Assembly: GCF_004027225.2 (NCBI RefSeq)
Contig: NC_044277.2
Location: 90,842,283 to 90,906,282, forward strand
DNA: 64,000 bases
Direction of reading: 5' to 3'
DNA from: Strigops habroptila
Taxonomy: Eukaryota > Chordata > Aves > Psittaciformes > Psittacidae
The notes below the pieces were generated by a model. The model ran no database searches. It was not told the origin of the DNA and worked only from the letters and a program-made list of their open reading frames with translations. Shown here one piece after another: positions 1 through 13,960 of the stretch; the stretch's first letter is position 1, and every line of letters starts with the position of its first letter. The translations under genes and the position numbers were made by a program.

Positions 1-2888
1 TATCTAAGCAGCACCTCATTCTCTTCTCAGAAAGAAAGAGGCAAAACACAATTGCTTTTCTAAGCCCTTCTGCCCAGGTCTGTGGGAAAGGGAATAATTA
101 GCCTCATTAAGCTACAGGGCCAGCAGCCCCTTGCCTTCACTGCAATTCCCTTACTTGACCCCACTGTATTGGGGCTGCAGCCAGTCCCACAGTAAATGCA
201 GCTGAGCAGGCGAGCTCCTCCCAGCTGTGGCCACGTTGCTGCTCCCTGCTCTTTCTCATGTGCTGCTGTGGCACCTACCCAAGGCTGCACAATTGGCCCT
301 TAGAGAGCTCGGATGGTAAATGTGGAGCACAGTGGGGCATTTCCTCACACTCCCCCCTTTCATTCCTCATTATTTTGGCTCAATTATTTTTGCCTCCATG
401 TTTCTGGACCCTCTTGCATTCAGCTGCAGGGTACTTCTTTTCAGCCTGACACACTGCTGTCAGGTAGTAATGTATCACTCACCAGAGCAAGAACTTGTTG
501 AGAAAATCAATGAGCTGCAGTATCCCTGTGAGGCCAAGCAAACAAGTCTTGTGGAATTTGTTAAATGAGCTATGTGGGGCTACACTGTCATGTGGGGGAA
601 AAGATAGGAATAAATAAATGGCTATAAAGATTCAATTTCCTGATCTTTGGAATTGATCCACTTGAATCACTGTCTGGTGCTCAGTTTGGCAAAAAGACAT
701 CTTTCTTTACTTCTGATTATTGTCCTAAGCCTACATTTGGGTTGCGGTATAGCAGACTGATATCTTCCATGGCATAAGAGTCTGGCTTCCCTCACTTACC
801 TAACTGTAAACTGGGGTTTACATCTATAGAAGCAGTGAGATTGTCATCATGTAAAACTCAGGTGTGCATGATCAGAAGGAGTCCTTGTTTTTCTTTTCCC
901 ACAACTCAGAACAGAGCTCAGAAATGCAGAACCATTTTGGTATTTCAAACAATTTGATATTTAATCAGAACAGAAATGTGGCATGTGAAGAACATGGCCA
1001 TATATCTGAGCTTTGGAAGACATTAATAGTGAATTATGCTGATAAAGCACAGCTGTATTCTTATATCAGAAACCATGTGGACAAATAAGTAATTTGCCTT
1101 CATTAATTTCCCAATTCTTTCCTGGTGAAAAGTCCAGAAATGCTTAGACTACAAATCTAATTGCCATGACAAGAGTGTATGCCTTAAGAGATTGTATCAT
1201 TTATTGGGCCATCAGGCATCATTATGAAAGCTGATTTCTGCTTATGCAATGTTAAGACCCCCTTCACTGCTCCCTGCCCCTAGTCTCTTTTTCACTGGCT
1301 TCTAACAGGAAGTCTGGAGAAAAGAAATTGATAAAAATGTTGATGATAATTTTCTTATTAATTAGAGAGGAGTCTGAGTCTGTTTTTTGAATCTCAGCTG
1401 AGCGGGGCTGTACACAGCTGTGAGGCGGAAGGGGGAAACAGGTGCAATGTTAATTCCTTCCTGAATGAAACACTATGGAAGCCACAGCTTCCATACATTA
1501 CATTTCAAGGCTTTGTCTAGTTTGTCTATGCTACAGATGGAGCCTTTTCCTTATATACCTTTGATGCTGGAGCATAATGTGATTTTTAAATTTTGTGTTC
1601 TAGAGCACAATAGGGGACATAGACATACACTGAGTACATACATAAAAAACCCTATCACAAACAGCAAGGCTATAGAGTGAGGAAATTACTAGGAAGTGGT
1701 AGGACAGATTGTGATTCCAGTTCCTGGGAAATAGAGGCTAAACCTCAGCTGGTATAGCTCTCCTGCGGATGTAGACCTTATATTTATAATTGATCAAGTA
1801 CCTTTGAATGAGTCAAATTTTATTTCAGTGGCAGGCAGATCAGACGTCTTGGCATTGTTTTTTGTTGTGCAGCGCTCTTGACAAGTATATATTGGCTGGT
1901 ACTTAAAAATTCCTACTGTGTCGTTGAAACACTTCCAGGCATCACTTATTCAGGTGAAGGAGAGCTTAGCTCACTCCTTGTTTCTCATTCAGGTTTGCCA
2001 ATTATAGCTTGTCTAGAATTTTGTTCTCCTCTTACTTGCAAACATCTCCTCAAATTCTTGCCAATTTCTGCAGCTACACTGAGTGATTAAAACCAATGTT
2101 TCTGGCATGCGCAGTATGTGCTCTCTTGCCTGTGCACCATGCTGGCCACACTGGTAAGCATTGTGAGCCCTCCAGCCTGGCTGGATATAGGTCTGGTTTA
2201 GCATGGGTTGGGAGGGCTTGGGAGCTAGGAGTGCACGGCTGCATGTCATGTTTTCATTACATGGCAATCAAGTACCAGGCATCAGCTATGTAGCTTTCCT
2301 ACAAAATCTGTGGATTCATGGAATCCATGTGGATCACATGGAATGATGTGGGGAAGCCCTTTATGTATAGTTTTATAATTTTTTACTATTTTTTTTTCCT
2401 GGGGGCTCTTCATGCATAACCACTGATTGAACTGGATTCCGTTTTGGATATCTGCTGCTGTTTTCTCCCATGTTTGGACTGTTAATCTTCAGGCGCTGGA
2501 GACACCAGGCTGCCCTGACAGGGAAGCTACCTGAGGTCCTGTCTTCCAGGCAACAAAGCTGGTTCCTACCCCAGAACAGATTTATCAGAGTGTGCTTGTT
2601 GAGCATGAAAAATCATCTGGTAGAAGGCCTTGTACTTAGTAATAGCAGGGCACTATTCTATTTTGGTCACCTAGTTTTACAGCCTCAGGAGACCCCACTG
2701 ACTCTGACAAACTGGTGGAGTCGTGAGGGAATATGTGACACATTGGGCAGCAGCTACACTACTACATGTTTCTGAAGAGGTGAATTGAGAACTTGAGGGA
2801 GAATTGGGAATTTGAGGGAGAGACATCACTGCTTCTAGTGTCTAAGCAAGTGGGTGGAGCATCAAAGAGAAGACTTAGATATTGAAAA
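1..2888. other. Intergenic, no gene seen
   Basis: Non-coding AT-rich sequence with only short chance open frames on both strands. No RNA gene, known repeat or conserved motif was recognised. Confidence 0.6.
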
Positions 2889-3003
2889 GCCATTCAGAAC
2901 ATGCTCCTGGGAAACCGGCTCTAGCTGATGCTGCTTGAGTAGGAGGGTTGGACAACATGACCTCCCAGAGGTCCCGGCAAATCTCAGCCATTCTCTTGTT
3001 CTG
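2889..3003 (+). repeat. CR1 LINE 3' fragment (degraded)
   Basis: The run GGGTTGGACAACATGACCTC, followed by an AGAGGTCCC block and CAGCCATTCT, matches the 3' part of CR1 elements in sense orientation. The usual ATTCTATGA tail is degraded to CCATTCTCTTGTTCTG. It is an old copy, judged from divergence by eye. Confidence 0.75.
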
Positions 3004-4854
3004 CGTTGTAAGCATGTGCACAGGCTACATACCTTGACATGCAAGACCCAGAAAAGATCTTTAAACATTGTCAAGACCTGTAGACCCAAGAGCATATAGA
3101 ATGAACATCTGATACTTTTTACAGCTAATCTAGTAAGCACCCAGCAGTGAAAGCTCACCAAGAGCTGACACAAGAGTCACTTACATAATGTAGAGACATC
3201 AAATGGGCAACGACTGACAGCCAGCCATCTTCATTTCTACAACAACACAGCTTTGTAACAGGTCTGTGGTGCAACAGCTGTGGCTTCAAGGGTTTTGGCA
3301 GGTGAGTGTTGCTGCTGGTGACATTGAGCTTGTAAGCATTCTTGGTAAAGAACAAGCCTACATGCAGTGTGGCCAAAACAGTTCCTGCCCTTACTTGTCC
3401 ACACCTCTGTGGCAGTCTGCGTTTCACGTTTGGCTACAGGGACTGATCCGACTGGCTTAAGTAGCTCCCAGCTTTTTTTCTTTCTTCCTTCTTCCTCCAT
3501 GCTTCCCCATGCCCCTTTTATTTCGAAAGTCCCTTTGCCCATGCCTGTGCACAATAACTACATTAGAAGTGCTGCTCAAGTTGAAAGATAATGCAGCAAA
3601 AGAAGTTCTGTTTATCCTCTGACCTGCTTTCATGTGTGGTGACATGAATGGCTGGGCCAGAGCTTCAGTGAGAAAGACACAGGTACTGGAGCAAGTGGAG
3701 GCGTAAGTGCCTTGGAGAAACACACATGGCAGCATCTTTGGAAGCTATGGGTGTGCGGGAAGGCTTGCAGAAGGGTTCAGAAGTGGTTGAAAATAGGTAG
3801 TTAGGTGGTATTAGACAGGTTGGGAGTCAGTGACAGGGTAGGGTGTCAGTGAGTGGAGAGAGATTAGTGACTATCATGGGACTGTGCACTGCATTTCCCT
3901 CAGACAGGGAAGTGTGAAGTGCTGTTAGTCATTAGCAGCAACTGGGTCTCCTCTGAGGTGAAGGAAAACTAGCATCAGCTCTGCAGCCAGGAGCAACTGG
4001 GCCACTGCCATTCTGGGGGTTGCACAAGCCAGAAAGGGGTAGAGCCACTTGTAAACCGTTTGAGAAATGCCCTGGGTGTCAGAGGCTCCACACTCCTTTA
4101 TGCAGGACCTTGTATGGGTTTGCAAAAGGAATGAGCACTTGTGGCAAAGCTCCCTGTAGCTCTTTCTGCCTGCTGCCACCTGCCCGCAGAGCTCATGGGC
4201 ACAAAGGTTCATGTAGCTCAGAGAGGTCCTAGCCAGCACCAAGGCAGGGCAGACTGAGAGCCAGCCCCTTGCATCTGGCCTTGTCTCCAGGCCAGTGCTT
4301 GGATGTATGGAGGGATCCCAGTGGGAAATGGTGATGGCACATCTTCCAGATTGTTCTGGTGGTTTGATTTTTTTTTCCCCAGGTTAAGATAATCTGTAGC
4401 AACATAGTAGGAAGCGATTTATTCCCCATATTTCTGAACCAGTTCATTACACCCTGTAGGTGCTGTGAGTTGATTTATTGTGCTTGAGTAACCTGCAGAG
4501 GGCAGCTTTACTCTTGCATCGCAGCCGTAGCCGCCCGCTTTGTGTCATGCCTCTGCTCAGAGCTGTGCTGACTCCTTTCTTTTCCGCAAGAGAAAACAAT
4601 TTACATCGTGTAATTTTTCTCTGTTTCTTTTTCTCTAGCTTGCTTGTGACAGAGGAAGTCACCCAATCTACTATAATCTATTTCGCTAAATAGCATACAG
4701 TTCATTTGCATGGCGTGTGATTACAAGGTTCTAGAGGACACTAATTAGGAAGAAAATCTGGGGAGAGAATAGGGATTAGAAAGTATCCGTCAGTCAGATG
4801 CATGTCAGCCAGCAGAATAATAATAATTAATCATAATTAACAATACGTTCTGTG
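3004..4854. other. Intergenic, possible regulatory block near its end
   Basis: No gene was seen. Open frames of up to 105 codons lie on both strands without family resemblance. The stretch 4560-4760 contains an octamer ATTTGCAT (4704-4711) and several TAAT-type motifs. It could be a conserved non-coding element, but this cannot be tested from one sequence. Confidence 0.45.
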
Positions 4855-5055
4855 TCAGTAGTGCATCTTATCTGAGGACTCTACAAGCATTTTGTATTTA
4901 ATCTGCACAGCTCCTTCTGAGGGGAATAGACATGATAAAATATTTAGAACTAAAATTGCAAATGGCATTTCTGAAATGAGACCCCTAAGGCAGTTGTATA
5001 CAAGCACCAAAATAAAGTGCTTGATTTTCAGACGTGCTGAGCATCTGCAAACACC
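4855..5055 (-). repeat. Ancient SINE relic, MIR-like (antisense)
   Basis: The segment from CATCTTATCTGAGGACTCTA through CATTTTGTATTTAATCTGCA resembles the antisense of MIR (TTTACATGTATTAACTCATTTAATCC type). The following GATTTTCAGACGTGCTGAGC resembles a motif frequent in old amniote repeats. It is very diverged, and the boundaries are approximate. Confidence 0.4.
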
Positions 5056-8009
5056 AGAGTTTGTGTACTAGTTTTAACTTAGCACAGACAACATGAGAAC
5101 TGTCTGTTTCTTGGTGTAGGACAATATTTCAAGTGATATGCAGGCTGTGCTGGGAAATGCAAGTCTGACCCTGTGGTCATGATTGGATTTGCCTCTCATC
5201 TATACTATTTGCACGCAAGCATGCACTATGCAGGGAAAGAGCCTGATCATACATGAGGGGCCACGTTCTTCTGCATAAGCTGCGCACAGGTTGGGGATGC
5301 GCAAGGCCGAGCATGCCACAGGTCAGTTCACCTGCAAATACTGCAGTTCCAGCCCTTCTTATCCATGGTGTGAATGCTTTGAATAGAGCTGGGACACTGC
5401 CAGCAATGATGGAAAATGTACTGCTTCCAGGACTCAGTGTACTTACTCCTGCTAAATCTGCTCTCAGATCATTGTACAGACATTGTCCAAAGCACTGTGA
5501 AGTGTTTTGATGAACAAAATACCAAGTTGCCTCACAACTCAAGCTTCTGAATCATAACCAGAACAGTAGCAATGAGAAAAAACTTCCAGCAGTTTTGTGC
5601 AATATCTTTTGGTTTATATCTACACAGTCTTTTCAGTGGTTTTTTTCCTCAGATAGGATCTCAGGGTATGTAATGCTATTTTTAGTAGCATCAGAAAAAA
5701 AAAACCCAAACCAAAAAAATCCAGATTTTGAGCTTACATATACAATGCTTTACTGCCACTTTTCCCACACACAGATGATTTCTGTCATTTTCCAACAGAA
5801 AATGGGCAATACTTGGCTACCCTGAAATCAGAGGTGTTAGACTCTTAAAGCTCAGGCTCACTGGAGAGATACAAGCCATTTCAGGTGAAAAGTATTTGTT
5901 TTGTCCAACTAAAAATATGGTTAGTCACGTAATTGGATGCTACTCTACCTCCTTTAGACCTGGCAGGTTTTTTGCCAAAACAGGTTAACTGAACAAAGGC
6001 AAATAAACCTGTGCCACAAATGACTCTCTGCAGCCCCAGCCTTTTTTGTCTTTTCTTTGTATCACCATCGAAACAAAGAACTGGTATAGTCTGTAGGGAG
6101 GGAAGCCTAAATTCTGCCATATGATCTCCTAGGTCTGTAGCACAGTGGTAGAAATCCTCCAAGTTCCGTAACAAATGCAGATTAGTTAGAAAATCCCTCT
6201 TTAGAATGGATTTAAGTACAGAAAAAAAAAAAATACATCCAGTGTTACAGCTTTAGTGCTACTTGAGATCAAAAATTCTTCCTTCTTTTTTTGCTGGTTC
6301 TCAAAGTTTCGATTTCTGCTATGCTGCAGTGCTTTTGAACCAGATTAACACAAACCCCTAGAAAATGATGGCTATGGGACAAAAGGTTAGGAGTTCTGGC
6401 AGCAGACCAAGCAGCAGATTATAGATTTGTAATGTCCCTTTTGAGTCTTAGAGTTATCACCACTTTGTAAACAAATGGACAAGTTTCACAATCCTCCTAT
6501 CTATTGTTTAAAATTGCCTGGGCATACAGACAGAGCGTTCTACGCTGGTGACAATCTGATACTAAAGCCAGTAATAATCACTACTGTGGGGCCCAACACA
6601 TTTTGTCTGTCTTTAAAGATAAAATTCTGCTATTCTGTTCAACATAACACATGACGATCTTGTTTGTAGATGTGGCGACGTGGCTGCAGAGGTTCTGGGG
6701 ATGTTGAGAGCCACTGTGACTTATCTCCAATGCTCAGCTGGCGAGATGTAGCCTGAGCTCCTGTGGAAACCTTTCTTAGAATTTTATGCAAAAGGGTCTT
6801 TTTCTTTCCGCAGATGTTACTGTCTTTTCTACCCTATAGGCAGTCTCAACTGTGCTGTGACTAAATCCACTTAAACTACAGTTACCCCTGTGCTTCCAGA
6901 GGACAGTATCACTTAGGGCAGGAAGTGAAAGTTCATCCCTTAGGAAAGAGCTTGTTATGATTTTGCAAGGCACAGCAGTAACCTGGTAACCGACATATCC
7001 ATTCCTGTTACACTTTCTAGGTCAGCATGAATCATTCTTAAGGGAGCAAATTTAACCAAGCAAGTTGAGAGGACTGTAACTACCCTGTGCTCCCCCTTCC
7101 TCAGCTAGTACTGCCCAAGGAGAGGTTTGTGCTTTCCTGGCACATCGTGTGGTCAGGGAGATGCAGTCCCCATCCCCTCCCCATTCTCTTGGGGTGCTGC
7201 ACACCCTTGCTTTGCTATTGGCAGAGAGGCTACAATGATTCTGGTTCCACGGATCCCATCCCTGGGATCCCACTAAATAAATGCAGGATAAAATGAGAGA
7301 ATAAAGCAATTTCAGTCTGAGGCAGGAGGTGCATGTGTAAGGGCACAAGGAACCAGTGGGAAGACACCGCTCAAAATAAGAGGCAGATTGCAAAGCAAGG
7401 TGCCAGGCAGAGGGGCAGTTCTGGTATACACCCCAGTCTAGTCCTATATTGGACATGAGAAGGAATCCATGAGCTTAGAAATATTTAGGAATCCCCCACC
7501 ACACACATTCAAGGATAGTGACATACATCTGAAAACAATACTCTTCACTTTCCATACGCTGTGAACAACAACATCAGCAGTTAACACATGACTCCCTTTT
7601 ATCCAGCTGAATATTACTTTCCTGCAAGACAACACTGTATGGCATGTAAATTTAACCATGCTGCAATATTTCTTTGGTGTTATCTCTGAAGATACTGTAG
7701 GCCAGAGTCTTGGCTGTTTTAAAACCTAAAGCTCTCCCACCATAAAGCTAAAAAATGTGCTGTCAGGAGTTACAGACTGCAGTGATTTGGGCTGAGGACC
7801 AACAGGGTATGACATACTGATTAACATTCAGTCTTGGTGCAGCAGTCTGTGGGCAAAGAGCATCACTCAGCAAGAATAAACCATGAAAAACACAGAACAC
7901 ATCTTCATCAATTATGTGGAGTATTTCTTAGTTAGCACCACAGTTAGCACCAATTAGGCAAATTCTTTTCTATACTGATGAACTTATTTTTTGACCTTTC
8001 ATAAGATAC
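5056..8009. other. Intergenic, no gene seen
   Basis: AT-rich non-coding sequence with short A-runs (5694-5704, 6221-6232). The open frames, of up to 134 codons, lack recognisable domains and overlap each other on opposite strands. Confidence 0.55.
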
Positions 8010-8091
8010 TCCATTTCCTTGTGCCTCAGTTTCCACACAGGGGATAAAAATATTCCTTTAACTTGCAGAGATGTTATGCTGATTAATTAAT
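8010..8091 (+). repeat. MIR-like SINE relic (sense)
   Basis: CCTTGTGCCTCAGTTTCC, then GGGATAAAAATATTCC, then CTTGCAGAGATGTTATGCTG, matches the central-to-3' part of MIR elements (CCTCAGTTTCC, GGGATAATAAT, GGTTGTTGTGAGGATTAA) in order and spacing, with many changes. Confidence 0.6.
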
Positions 8092-10486
8092 GCCCAGCTG
8101 CACTTTTTAGGCTCTTGAGATGAAAAATGCAATGTATGCATTTACTTTTAAAACTGTATTTGACTATCTTGCTGAAAAAGACAGAATTTGGACCACTACC
8201 AGCATGGGGAGGGAAGAGTTCTCAGCAGACACAGAAAATCAGAACTCAGCATATCTTGTGCACCCCTGAAACCTTACTCTTCCAGGACTTGCTCAATGCT
8301 CATTGCAAGACCAGAATATCTGCAGAATACCTGCTGTCTACCCAGGTTTAATTTTGGCTAAATATTATTCAGGGAACAAATCATGACAGCTGCTGTTCAA
8401 ACACAGTGGGCCTTCTGTTGATGTCAGTAGTTGTATGAGTGATGAATTTGGCTTGCTATCCCATTTTAATGAGTGCACAGAGTGTATCTCATCTCCTCTG
8501 TGTAACACTGAGTGTTAAAGCAGGTCAGGATTTGGTTTAAATTCTTTACCTCTGGGGCTCTCATTTCCTGCTGAAGAAATGAGCTCTTCAGCAGAATGTA
8601 TGTCACAGTAGCAGAATCAGGGGTGCCATCTGCAGTTAGAAAGATAGAGTCCACAAAATGATGCCTTCTGCTTTCAGTGATTGCACTGCATCTCCTCAAG
8701 GAGCCTCTTGAATGTGGGCCTTCGTTTTGAAAGAGAGGTCCTGGTTTATTCTTTTGGAGCAGCGCTCACTGTTTTTCAGGCTGCTGCACAGGGTAAGGTG
8801 AGTACAGTTTTCCTTTTAATCCACCTGTGCAACAGCCCCCAATAGTGTGTGACAGGGAGAATCAACTTCGCCGTGCAGAGGACAGCAGGCTTCACAGTGA
8901 ATTTTTAGGTATATAGAATGTGTGGGTTGAATGAGTAGCTGAGCAACAGCTGAGAAGCTATGGAAATCAGAATTTTCCTAGATCTAAGAGGTTTAATTTT
9001 TTCGATGGAGAATAGCTGTGCCCTGTTGTAACAAAGCTGAATTTTTTTTTTGGACTGTGTATAAACCCTTGATTTTGGCAAATAACGGCTGACTGGGAAG
9101 CTGAAAGCCGTGTGCTGTGGATGCAGTCTGTAAGCCTTTTGTCATTCTGAATGTTGGTTCAAGTAATCTTTCTTTGACAGCTCATTTGCATCTAAGCTAT
9201 CCCCAAAGAGTCTGAGAGTTTGGAAATAATAGAGATGACATTTGGGTAAGTGTTTAAAAATGCACAGCAGCAGCATGCTCGGAGGCTTGCATTAACAAGC
9301 AGAAACGAATCCTGAAAGTGAGCTATAAAAAAAGGAGAGAATCTGTCTGAATGAAGTAAGCTTCACTGGGCTTCCAATGACTAAGTAGGAAATGTCTGGT
9401 GCCAAAACCTAGGAAGGTAAGCGTTACTCGCAAGATGACAGTGCCAGAAAATAAACCAACACCAATGAGGCTTATGGCTAGAATGCAGTATTGAGCACAG
9501 CGTACTCAGCCTCTGTGAAGTCCTCCATTGAGAAAATTGCTTGCAAATCAGGCTGAATGGCAATGGAAAAACAGGGCAACAGAATGGTTTCAATGAGCCA
9601 AAAAATTATGTGATTTTAAATGTTCCTGTCCTCTAGCACAGGCACAGTGCCAGCAAATCTGTTCAAGCAAGCTTTGAGGATTAGGGAGATGCAATTCTGC
9701 TAGTTCCCAGGCAGTCGATGTCATGTGCAACTCTGGAGATGTTGCTTAGTACCAGTAGGGTGTATCCTGACAGGAAAAGAGCTGGTAGCTAGTGAGTTTG
9801 GAAGAAAACTGCTCATGCCAGGATGGGTACGTTAAAACTGTCTAGGTGTAGGTAGCTCCATGCAACTGAAGCAACCCAGAATTGTAGGTATCAGGAGTAT
9901 TAAAGTTCACGAATTGGATTTACCACTGGTGTTCCATGATGTGCAAGTATTCTAATTTTTACCCTTACTGCTATTGTAATAGCTTGTAAAAGCAGCAGTT
10001 CAGCTGAGGGTCTGATTTTACAAACACAATAAGAAACAGCATTTGCCTGAAAGCTTTTCAGTCCAAACGGGGTGAAACAAGTAGAGAATTGAAGAAGAAG
10101 GAAAAAGGCAAGATGAGGGGAGGAAATACTTTGAAGTAAAAGGACAAATTAGGGCAAAGCCAGATCTTCCAAGGTCAGCATCATGCCTGTAACAACTGTG
10201 CAGAGCTGCTCAGCGGATATAAACCACAGCTGTATCAGGACCAGTATTTTATATTCATTTTGCAAAGCATAATCACCTTCATAAGGGAAGGCAATGTGGC
10301 ATATCAGACCCTCTGAAGAAAGAGGACAGAAACACTCAGAAATTTAACTCTAAAATGGGTATTTTGGCTCTGGAATGTTACAAAAGTATATTAATTTGCT
10401 GTGGAAGAATGGAGATCAAATTCACAGTCTCTACAGATTCAGGGCCTGGCTATGAGTGCGAGGGTCTGATCCTGCTAGGGGAGGCA
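8092..10486. other. Intergenic, no gene seen
   Basis: Non-coding sequence. No family, repeat or RNA gene was recognised. Confidence 0.55.
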
Positions 10487-10568
10487 AAGGGATACAGGAT
10501 TCACTACAGCCTTGTGCTCACTCCTGGGAAGGGATACAGGATTCACTACAGCCTTGTGCTCACTCCTG
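10487..10568 (+). repeat. 42-bp tandem duplication (two copies)
   Basis: A 42-bp unit starting AAGGGATACAGGATTCACTA at 10487 is repeated from 10529. The second copy matches over its first 40 bases with no visible difference, so the duplication looks recent. Confidence 0.95.
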
Positions 10569-13500
10569 CCCAAACTGCTGCCTACCACTGTCTGTTCTTA
10601 ACAAAACACAGCAGAAACTGCTGAACATTGGAAATAAGTTTTAAAGGTCACTGATTTCAGCCATTTATCCTTCTCTGTTTTCCACATGCTGGATTACGTG
10701 GTTTTACCTGGAGCTTTTATGGAGCTTTGTGTCTCTTCTGTGGCAGAAAAAGTCAGCCTGCAGTCAAAGTTCCTTTGCCCACTAGTGTCATGCTCGAGAG
10801 CACACAAAAGCCAGGAACACTCATATAAATTGCCTGCAAAGAAAGATCAAAGGCAGTGAGCAAGTGTTGACTGTTCCCATTTGTTTCAGTAAGCAGCCGT
10901 AGTGCAGCAGAACTCCTGCTGAGTGTCAGTTGTAGCCTGCCCTATTTGCTACAGACCTCTCACCCAAAATAGTGCCTGTTCAGCTGTATTGCTGCCTTCT
11001 TTTAGATCCAGAGGAAACCCTTGAATTATAAGGAGGCAATAGTGACCTGCAGTAATATATGAGCAAGAGTCTTTTATACCTGTGTTCCTGCCTGGAAAGC
11101 CAATTGGCTCACTCAAATCCAGATGCAGGCAATAAGCTGGCAGGTAAGCAGCATGGGCAAGAGAGAGTTTGGGCTTAGCAGGACTGAGACCCCAAGCTAT
11201 CACAACAGTACAGATAAAATGCCTCTGCAAAATCAATTGCTTTTTCCACAGAGGTCAATTAGCCATTAGGGGGCATTTTTTACACAGAATCTCTAATACA
11301 TAACTCAATCTCTAACACATAACAGGATTTTCTCTGTGATGAGAAAGATGGAGCTCTTGAAAGCTCTGCTTCCTCTTATTCTGGAACAAAATCTCAAAGA
11401 GTTTTTTATGCAATACCTGCCCTCTTCTTCTGCTTCCCAGACAGGCACCTTCCCCTCTGTCCAAGTGGGAGAAATGGCTAGGTGAGGAACCAGCACCTCG
11501 GGCACTTCAGTGAGGAGCAGGCTAAGGAAACACTTTGATTTTGATAACTGATGTTTCAAAAAAACCAAACCTTTTATGTTCAAAAATTTCTGAATTCCCA
11601 TGGGGAGTAAAATAAGATCCCAACTCAGAAACAGAACTGAAGTATTTTGCAACAACCAACTGCTGTTCTGGGATGGGATACAAGTAAAAATGTGATGGAA
11701 GAGTCAGATGATGTTGTTGTTCATAAGAAGGTTTCTTGTGAAACAAAGAAACATTTAAAATACGAGCAAGGTCAGCTACAGAAGGAAACATCTGATTATT
11801 GACAGATTCTGTACAGAGGTTGTAAAAAGTCTGAAAGCCAAATGATTTGTCAAGTGGAAATACTGTGTTCATATACTAAAAATAAAATTATGTTCTACTC
11901 TTATCCAGCTTTTCTCCAAAGATTTGAGAAATTTTTTTGGGAAAAAATGGCATGGAAGTCTTTAGGGTTGGATTTATTTATTTTTTTTTTTAAGATTTCT
12001 GCTGAACCCAACCCATTTCAGACTATGGCCAGCTGTAGTGAGAACACAGAAAAAAGTAAACAGTAAAGGACAATAGAACTGCTCCTCCCCACAGAAACCA
12101 CTCCCCATATCAGAGATATGGATAGAAGTAGCTGGAAAGTTCTGGGGCACTCCTTGCTTTTGACTTGGAGTGGTGAGCTGGAGTATTTACAAACCTTGGT
12201 CAGGGAGTAAGGAGCCACAGAAATGAGTCACAGGATCCTAGACCTGCTGAGTAAAACCTGTTTGAACTGACAACCCACTCAAGAGTACAATATTTCTTGA
12301 ACCAGTTTAGAGCCTCAGTGTACAACTTCTGTGATCGCAAAAATACCTTAAAGGCTTTTTAATTTCCTTGGAGCATCAACTCCTATAGGTTCTGGACACT
12401 CCCCTACAGAGGAAAGCAAGTGACTTGCCTGTTCTTCTGGACTAATGTGAGAAGCAGGCTATGTCTTCATATTAAGAAAGTGGAGGCGGAAGTGCCTCTC
12501 TGTCCACATCCTATCTAAGAAAGTCCCTGTGCTCTTTGCGAACAGGCACTTGTGACATGCCTTGACAAGGGTTTGCCAAAGGAAGGCCAATATTCCCATT
12601 CACTTGCCTCTTTCTAACTCTAACCATAACTCCCCCTAGAGCAAGGATTTCTCACAAACAGGCCACAGCCTGTAAAACACAATAAATTCGCAAAAGTTCA
12701 CTAATATCATAAATTACAACAGGCTCGGGAGAGATTCCTGAATGCTTATTACTAACATAATTCCGTGCTTTTTCTAGATTTTATTCTTTCAGGCTTCTCC
12801 ACAGTATCTCCAAACCACCCATATCACAGGTATTGTCTGGGGGAAATAAAGCCATCTCCAAAGAGCACAGTCCTTAATCTGAGTCCTTTTTTGTTATTTG
12901 CTCTTGTTTCAGATAGATAAGGTTGAACAATGTGACTGCATATATGGTTAGTGTGTATGGTTAGTAACATGAAATACCTTATCTGTGGCTGCATCTACAG
13001 TTGCATTTTGATTTGGCACAGTAATACAGTGTTGAAATGAACCCTCTAGTCATTCCCATTTCTGGGAAAATTGCTTGGCACATGGGAACTAGGCTTCCTT
13101 TGAAGAAACTGCACCAAAAGCTGTACTCCAGATATGCGTCAGACATGACCCAGCTCCCAGTGAGGATATAAAGCTCTAGACCTATGACTCTTGCATCAGA
13201 GAGCTTCAAACCACATGCCTGGGAATGATAAAATGGCACCCTGCTTGAAAACAGATGAATTCAAGCTCTAGATGCTCCTTGCACAAAAGGCAGAAGGGAA
13301 AAAACCAGCCTAGAGTGTCAAATCAAGTCAGACAAATGAAGTCAATAGCCATGGTACAGATCACTGTCTTCCCTGGAGATATTTGCTGTGTGTCAGTCTT
13401 GCTGACTGACTGATTCCCTCTTTCTCTCTGACTTTTCAAAACCAAAAATAAATTAGGAATTTATTATAAACAAATTAGCAGTTAGTACTGTTGTTGCTAT

Positions 13501-13828
13501 GCAGGGAGGCCTCCAAAATCTGGGCTAGGAGCCCTAGAAATTACGCTACTGGAGGGCGAGGCTGGGTCAGCCATACCCTTTGCCTTCACAAACCACTGAT
13601 GCCGGCCTTGCTTGGGCTGAATCCAGGTGATGGAGAGTTTAGTGTGGCTTGAACTCTGATACCAGCAGAAGCAATGGTGCATAACTGTAACCCTACCTTC
13701 TCATATCCCTTCATAAACTCTAACATTGCCGCTTCTTCACCTAATTGTTTTGCAGTCTAAACTATTTGGTAAAGATAGCTCCAGTTCAGGAGAGTAGGCT
13801 GAGTGTAAACAGCTCTTACTTGCTGTTT
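10569..13828. other. Intergenic, no gene seen
   Basis: Non-coding AT-rich sequence. Two minus-strand 116-codon frames overlap near 11305-11872 but have no recognisable domain. Confidence 0.55.
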
Positions 13829-13960
13829 TGCTGTTTGTCTTTATCTCAACCCACGGGTTTTCTCATTTTTACCCTTCTGGTTCTCTCCCCCATCCCACTG
13901 AGGGGAAGTAAGCGAGTGGCTGTGTGGTGCTTAGTTGCCAGCTGGGGTTAAACCGTGCCA
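13829..13960 (+). mobile_element. Truncated ERVL-type LTR (3' part only)
   Basis: From CTGTTTGTCTTTATCTCAAC to GGGGTTAAACCGTGCCA, this stretch matches the R-U5 end of the same LTR family seen in minus orientation at 58810-59380. Shared landmarks include TTATCTCAACCC, GTGGCTGTGTGGT, AGTTGCCAGCTGG and the terminal CA. The 5' two thirds of the LTR are absent and no internal retroviral sequence adjoins it, so it is a degraded solo LTR or fragment in plus orientation. Confidence 0.8.
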
